Shown piece after piece: positions 60,463 to 64,000 of a DNA stretch of 64,000 nt. The stretch covers positions 1 to 64,000 of the forward strand of contig LGRX02033504.1 of NCBI GenBank assembly GCA_001247695.2, in the 5' to 3' direction. The notes under the pieces are model-generated. The model ran no database searches. It worked only from the letters and a program-made list of their open reading frames with translations, and had not been told where the DNA came from. This DNA is from Cymbomonas tetramitiformis. Its lineage: Eukaryota; Chlorophyta; Pyramimonadophyceae; Pyramimonadales; Pyramimonadaceae. Numbering within the stretch: position 1 is the stretch's first letter; every line of letters starts with the position of its first letter. Both the position numbers and the translations under genes were made by a program.

Positions 60463-63225
60463 CTGGCAGCAGCCATGCAGGACGTGCCTGCAATCGCCGG
60501 TGCATATTTCGTAGCTCCTCTTGTAGTTTCCCTTTCTCAGCCTTCGTGGCCTTGCATTTATCCAGCAGCTGCTTATTGATGGCCGACAGCTCTGCCATCT
60601 GTCGCTTCAGTTTTTCGGGGCTTTGGGACAATGAGCTTGCACCACTCTCTGCAGATGAGTGGGCACAGCACTTTCCGTCCTTCCTCAGTTTAAGCACACA
60701 GCTTGGAAAGCCCTATCATCCGAGCAAGTTGCTGTTGACGAAATTGCAGAAATGCATAAATCATGACTTGCCACACAGGTCACGGGAGAATAAACCAAAG
60801 ATGTACAACGCGGCAACAAGCACAAAGAGGCAAAAAATGCAATCCACGGCGAGTGCCCGAAAATAAAAAATGTGAAAAAGTGGGGAAATTCACAACGGGT
60901 CTGCACAGCTTTCTGTGGGCATCTCTGTGTGGCTCACCTTGCAAACTGCATCGAAGCGCACTCAGCTCTGCGCTTTTCGAAGCTAGTTCATTGTCCTGCG
61001 ATCACCAGCAGCCCCACGTCGAGCTCCGCCATGTGTTCTTGTGAGGCGGGCATACCCTGGCCTGGAATCTGTGGCTGCGATGTATGCTCTGCACGCCATG
61101 AGCAGAAGCTCCGTGCTGGTTTTCGAGATTTGCATCCTCAAACGCTGCACACCACTCCAATCCGGAATTGACTACCGAAGCGATTCTGCGCACAGTGGTC
61201 GTGGAAGATACCGCCATCTCTGTTCCTCCACTTATCACATAAGCCACAACGACACGTGGCTGGTTAAAATGCAGTACACATTAAGCCAGAGACCTCTACG
61301 ATCAGCCTGGTCAACACCATGCGTCACTTCAGCTCCTCGCGGCAATCCATTGCAAAATCCCATAACCCAGGGCGCTCCACTGCCTGTGGGCGTACCTTAG
61401 CAAGCAGCAGTTGCTGCAGCTCCGCCACCTTGTCTTCCGCAGTTTTTAAAGTGCCCCCGGCACTTGAAATGTGTGCCTTCAGCCGAGCCCGCACCCGGCT
61501 CTCCCCGTCGGGTGTACCGCCCTCCTGGGCCTCATCGCTATCCTCCTCCTCCCCCTCCTCCTCCGCTTGCTGATGCTGCTCCTCCGCTTTAATCTCTGCC
61601 ATCTGTGATTAAACACCACCCCTATGTTCCTCAGGCACTACAATGGATATGGTGAACGACCCGTGTTCTTCTAGTTGTCTAAATGCCGATTCCATTATTG
61701 GGCAGCCCCATATTTCGTGCGAGAACCGTTGCACCTTTGGGTTGAGCTTGTCAGGTGTAAGGCAGCCGATGCCTTTTGATTCACACTTTGCCACGTCATG
61801 CGCGCTTAATATAAACACCAACACGGTTATAATCGGTGAGCGCCCAACCCTCTGTTCCACCCTGAAACGGAACAGACCTGCGAGTAATCTCGGGACAAGC
61901 GCAACACCTGCTGACGGAGGGCCGAGATCGTCTTCTCCCGGGCAGTGATGGCTGCCAGTGCGGCCTTGTATTCCGTCTTCACATCCTTGTGGTGCTGCTT
62001 CGCGCTCTTGTAGTCGGCGCTCAGCTTTGCGAGCTGCTGCTCCATGTCCTCCTGCTCATTGCCTCCCATGCCACATCAGCGCAGGTCATCCGCCAGGATC
62101 CGCTGCCGGAAGGTGCGCGGCACTCGTGCGGGTGCCAAAAGGGCCACGTGGGCAGAGTGAGTGCAGTAGTGCCCACCTGGAAGGCGACCCCCTTACGCCG
62201 CAGGTCCTCATTCTCCGCCCGAGCCTGCCCGTACAGCCCCTCCCCCCCATCCGTCCGTCCCTTGGCTGAGCGGCACGTAAGCCAGTGTGTTTGGCAAGTG
62301 ACGCAAGTGAGGAGCGCCCGCCAGACTGAAGATAGTTGCGGTGGGCACCACGCTGTTGCATTCGCTTTTGCAGCTCGGTTTCAGAGACTGTTGCCACGCT
62401 TGACCTCGAACACTTCTGGGCGATGGTGGTAGGCAACAGGCAACAGGCAACAGGTGTCTGCACTCTATTGGCTGCGTCCCCATTGCTTAGAAGAAGTAAT
62501 TTTGTTGACGAGCGATCGAAAGCGGGCGCTGTGTGTGTGCCTGGTCAATAGAAACATAGACCCATGCATCCAGGGAATTCGCCAACCACATTTTATCCAG
62601 CAAATTGCCACATCCAGCAACACATCTCCCACTTTTAGAAAGACCAATTTTGGATTCTGCTAATATCATTACCAGGCACTTTTGAAGTGGTGCTCCCACA
62701 GGCAATCTGCTTTTTGTGGTACTTTAGTCAATCGCATTAGTCTCAAAACCACGATGTGCAGGTTGAACCTAGATGAAGAGGAAGACTGAAAACCTGAAAA
62801 GGCTAAGATCCGAAAGGGTCGCAATGAAAAATGAGTGCTGCTCCCATAAGGACAGCGATGACGAACTTGTCTGAGTATATATAAAACCAATGGTGCAGTG
62901 ATAGCACAACAATCCGGTGATTTGTGGACGGTGGGTTTGATTACCTCTTGGTTCACCTTTGGAAACAATAAACAAAGATATGACACCCAACACTGAAAAA
63001 GAATAACACGAAAATTGAAATGAAAAATAGGATCACGAGCTGAGCAAATAAGAAAAGGAACAGCCGACAACTGCTGCCCTGAGGTAAACTCCGTTGCTTG
63101 CCATTCGCGAGCGTGTCACCGCGCTGGTCCGCACTACATCATCAAAGCGTCGAGACACACGATTGCCTCACCTTGTTCAGCTCCCGCTGGAGCTCTGTCT
63201 CAGGCTGCTGGCCACGGGTCCGCTC
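60463..63225 (-). CDS. Coiled-coil protein, unrecognised (partial)
   Basis: Exons on the minus strand with heptad patterns and splice signals: 63225-63172 (GQQPETELQRELNK), about 62395-62350 (SETELQKRMQQR), 62224-62177 (ARAENEDLRRKGVAFQ), 62062-61878 (EDMEQQLAKLSADYKSAKQH, KTISALRQQVLRLSRD), 61602-61396 (EIKAEEQHQQAEEEGEEEDS, EDKVAELQQLLLAK), 61144-61056 (RLRMQISKTSTELLL), about 60995-60940 (NELASKSAELSALRCSLQ) and 60648-60463 (EKLKRQMAELSAINKQLLDK, EKGKLQEELRNMHRRLQ). Several introns have exact consensus ends, but not all phases were reconciled. The N-terminus lies upstream, perhaps beyond the window. Long alternating coil exons suggest a cytoskeletal or ciliary structural protein. No family is assigned. 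Confidence 0.65.
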
Positions 63226-63299
63226 CTGTGCCCCCATTCCACAGTAAGACACCTACACTCTCGTGGCGCACCAGCTCTGCTCTGCACCTGGGCCGGTGC

Positions 63300-63500
63300 G
63301 CGGCTCCAAGGACTGAGGATGACGTGGCGTCACGCGGATCCAAGGACTGAGGATGACGCGGCGTCGCGCGGGTCCAAGGACTGAGGATGACGGGGCGTCA
63401 CGCGGGTCCAAGGACTGAGGATGACGCGGCGTCGCGCGGCTCCAAGAACTGAGGATGACGCGGCGTCACGCGGCTCCAAGGACTGAGGATGACGCGTCAC
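63300..63500. repeat. 34-bp minisatellite, ~6 copies
   Basis: The unit ccaaggactgaggatgacgc followed by ggcgtcacgcgg(c/g)t repeats with about 34-bp spacing from 63306, including a few short or variant copies. It lies upstream of the first visible coiled-coil exon, probably in an intron. Confidence 0.92.
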
Positions 63501-64000
63501 GCGACTACTTCCGCGAGGCGCCAGCACATGCGGCGAAGCGTCTCGAGGGAGCAATTTGACCGCACCCCGCCGAGGGCAGCCCTGCGCGCCCCACGTGGAC
63601 GCGCCAGAGCCGCAGCCTGGAGAAGGGGAGGGGGGGCTGCACACCTTGTCATCGCGCGACGGGGTGGCGTCTCTTGCTCGGGCCCGTGGCAAGTGGGGCG
63701 CCCCGCCGCTGTTGCGCCCATTACCAGTCCCCATTCCCTAAGCCAGTCAGCGAATCCCGCTTCCCTCCCATCTAAAAGGAGCGCACCTGCTCGATGGATG
63801 AGGCGGGCGCAGTGATTTGACAAGTAAGAATGCAAAGGGACCACTCGAGGGATTGTGGAGATTATGACTCTCGAGCGGGTACCCTCTTTCAATGGGTTTA
63901 CTCAATGGGGCTCTGAGCCCCGAAAATAGAAATCTCCAGATTTGATGGAGTCGTGCTGATGGGGGCTCCAAAGTGCTGAATCAGTACCCTTGGGGCCGAG
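63500..64000. other. Right edge, no confident feature
   Basis: GC-rich ORFs overlap on both strands without recognisable motifs or splice structure. It could include an upstream exon of the coiled-coil gene. Confidence 0.35.

Noticed and set aside
1..64000. tRNA, rRNA or riboswitch genes
   Set aside because: No cloverleaf with a convincing T-loop or rRNA-like stretch was found by eye. A covariance-model scan would be needed to exclude them.

Overview
Nuclear genomic DNA of a eukaryote with compact, intron-rich genes. Canonical GT-AG introns can be read in every convincing gene. Coding and intronic DNA of the central part is GC-rich and packed with private minisatellites, while about 5-10.8 kb and 43-49.9 kb are AT-rich and nearly gene-free. 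A homologue of the ciliary transition-zone scaffold RPGRIP1L means a lineage that builds cilia or flagella. A plant-style LRR receptor-like protein, a decayed non-LTR retrotransposon of a type I associate with algae, and a TGTAA motif just after one stop codon suggest a flagellated green (prasinophyte-like) alga. That assignment is weak and rests on recall.

Layout. 0.5-2.3 kb (-): 5' exons of a PUS7/TruD-type tRNA/mRNA pseudouridine synthase running off the left edge. 3.85-5.1 kb (+): a complete four-exon gene for a small lysine-rich, probably nuclear protein. 6.3-6.7 kb: a long imperfect hairpin built of iterated repeats. 7.4-8.5 kb (-): C-terminal remnant of a LINE-like polyprotein. 10.9-27.3 kb (-): the main gene of the window, an RPGRIP1L-like protein with N-terminal coiled coils, three tandem modules (a short WW-like motif plus four EF-hands each, twelve EF-hands in all), more coiled coil, two C2 domains and the C-terminal RPGR-interacting C2 domain. 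28.6-43.0 kb (+): head-to-head with it, one very large (or several) secreted or surface cysteine-rich protein gene(s) with a signal peptide, PAN-like, discoidin-like and other disulfide-rich exons and a hydrophobic C-terminus. 43-49.9 kb: AT-rich repeats, including a palindrome cluster and a hAT-like MITE with a clean 8-bp target duplication. 49.9-58.1 kb (+): an LRR receptor-like membrane protein with nearly one LRR per exon. 60.4-63.2 kb (-): exons of an unrecognised coiled-coil protein, probably entering from the right edge.

How it fits together. The strongest candidate for something undescribed is the fusion of a twelve-EF-hand calcium-binding array into RPGRIP1L, a protein that elsewhere has no EF-hands as far as I recall. 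It would place a calcium sensor directly inside the ciliary gate. The divergent neighbour at 28.6 kb encodes a secreted/surface cysteine-rich protein, but no functional link can be claimed. Exon boundaries below were set by eye from splice consensus, reading-frame phase and protein similarity recalled from memory. No searches were run.
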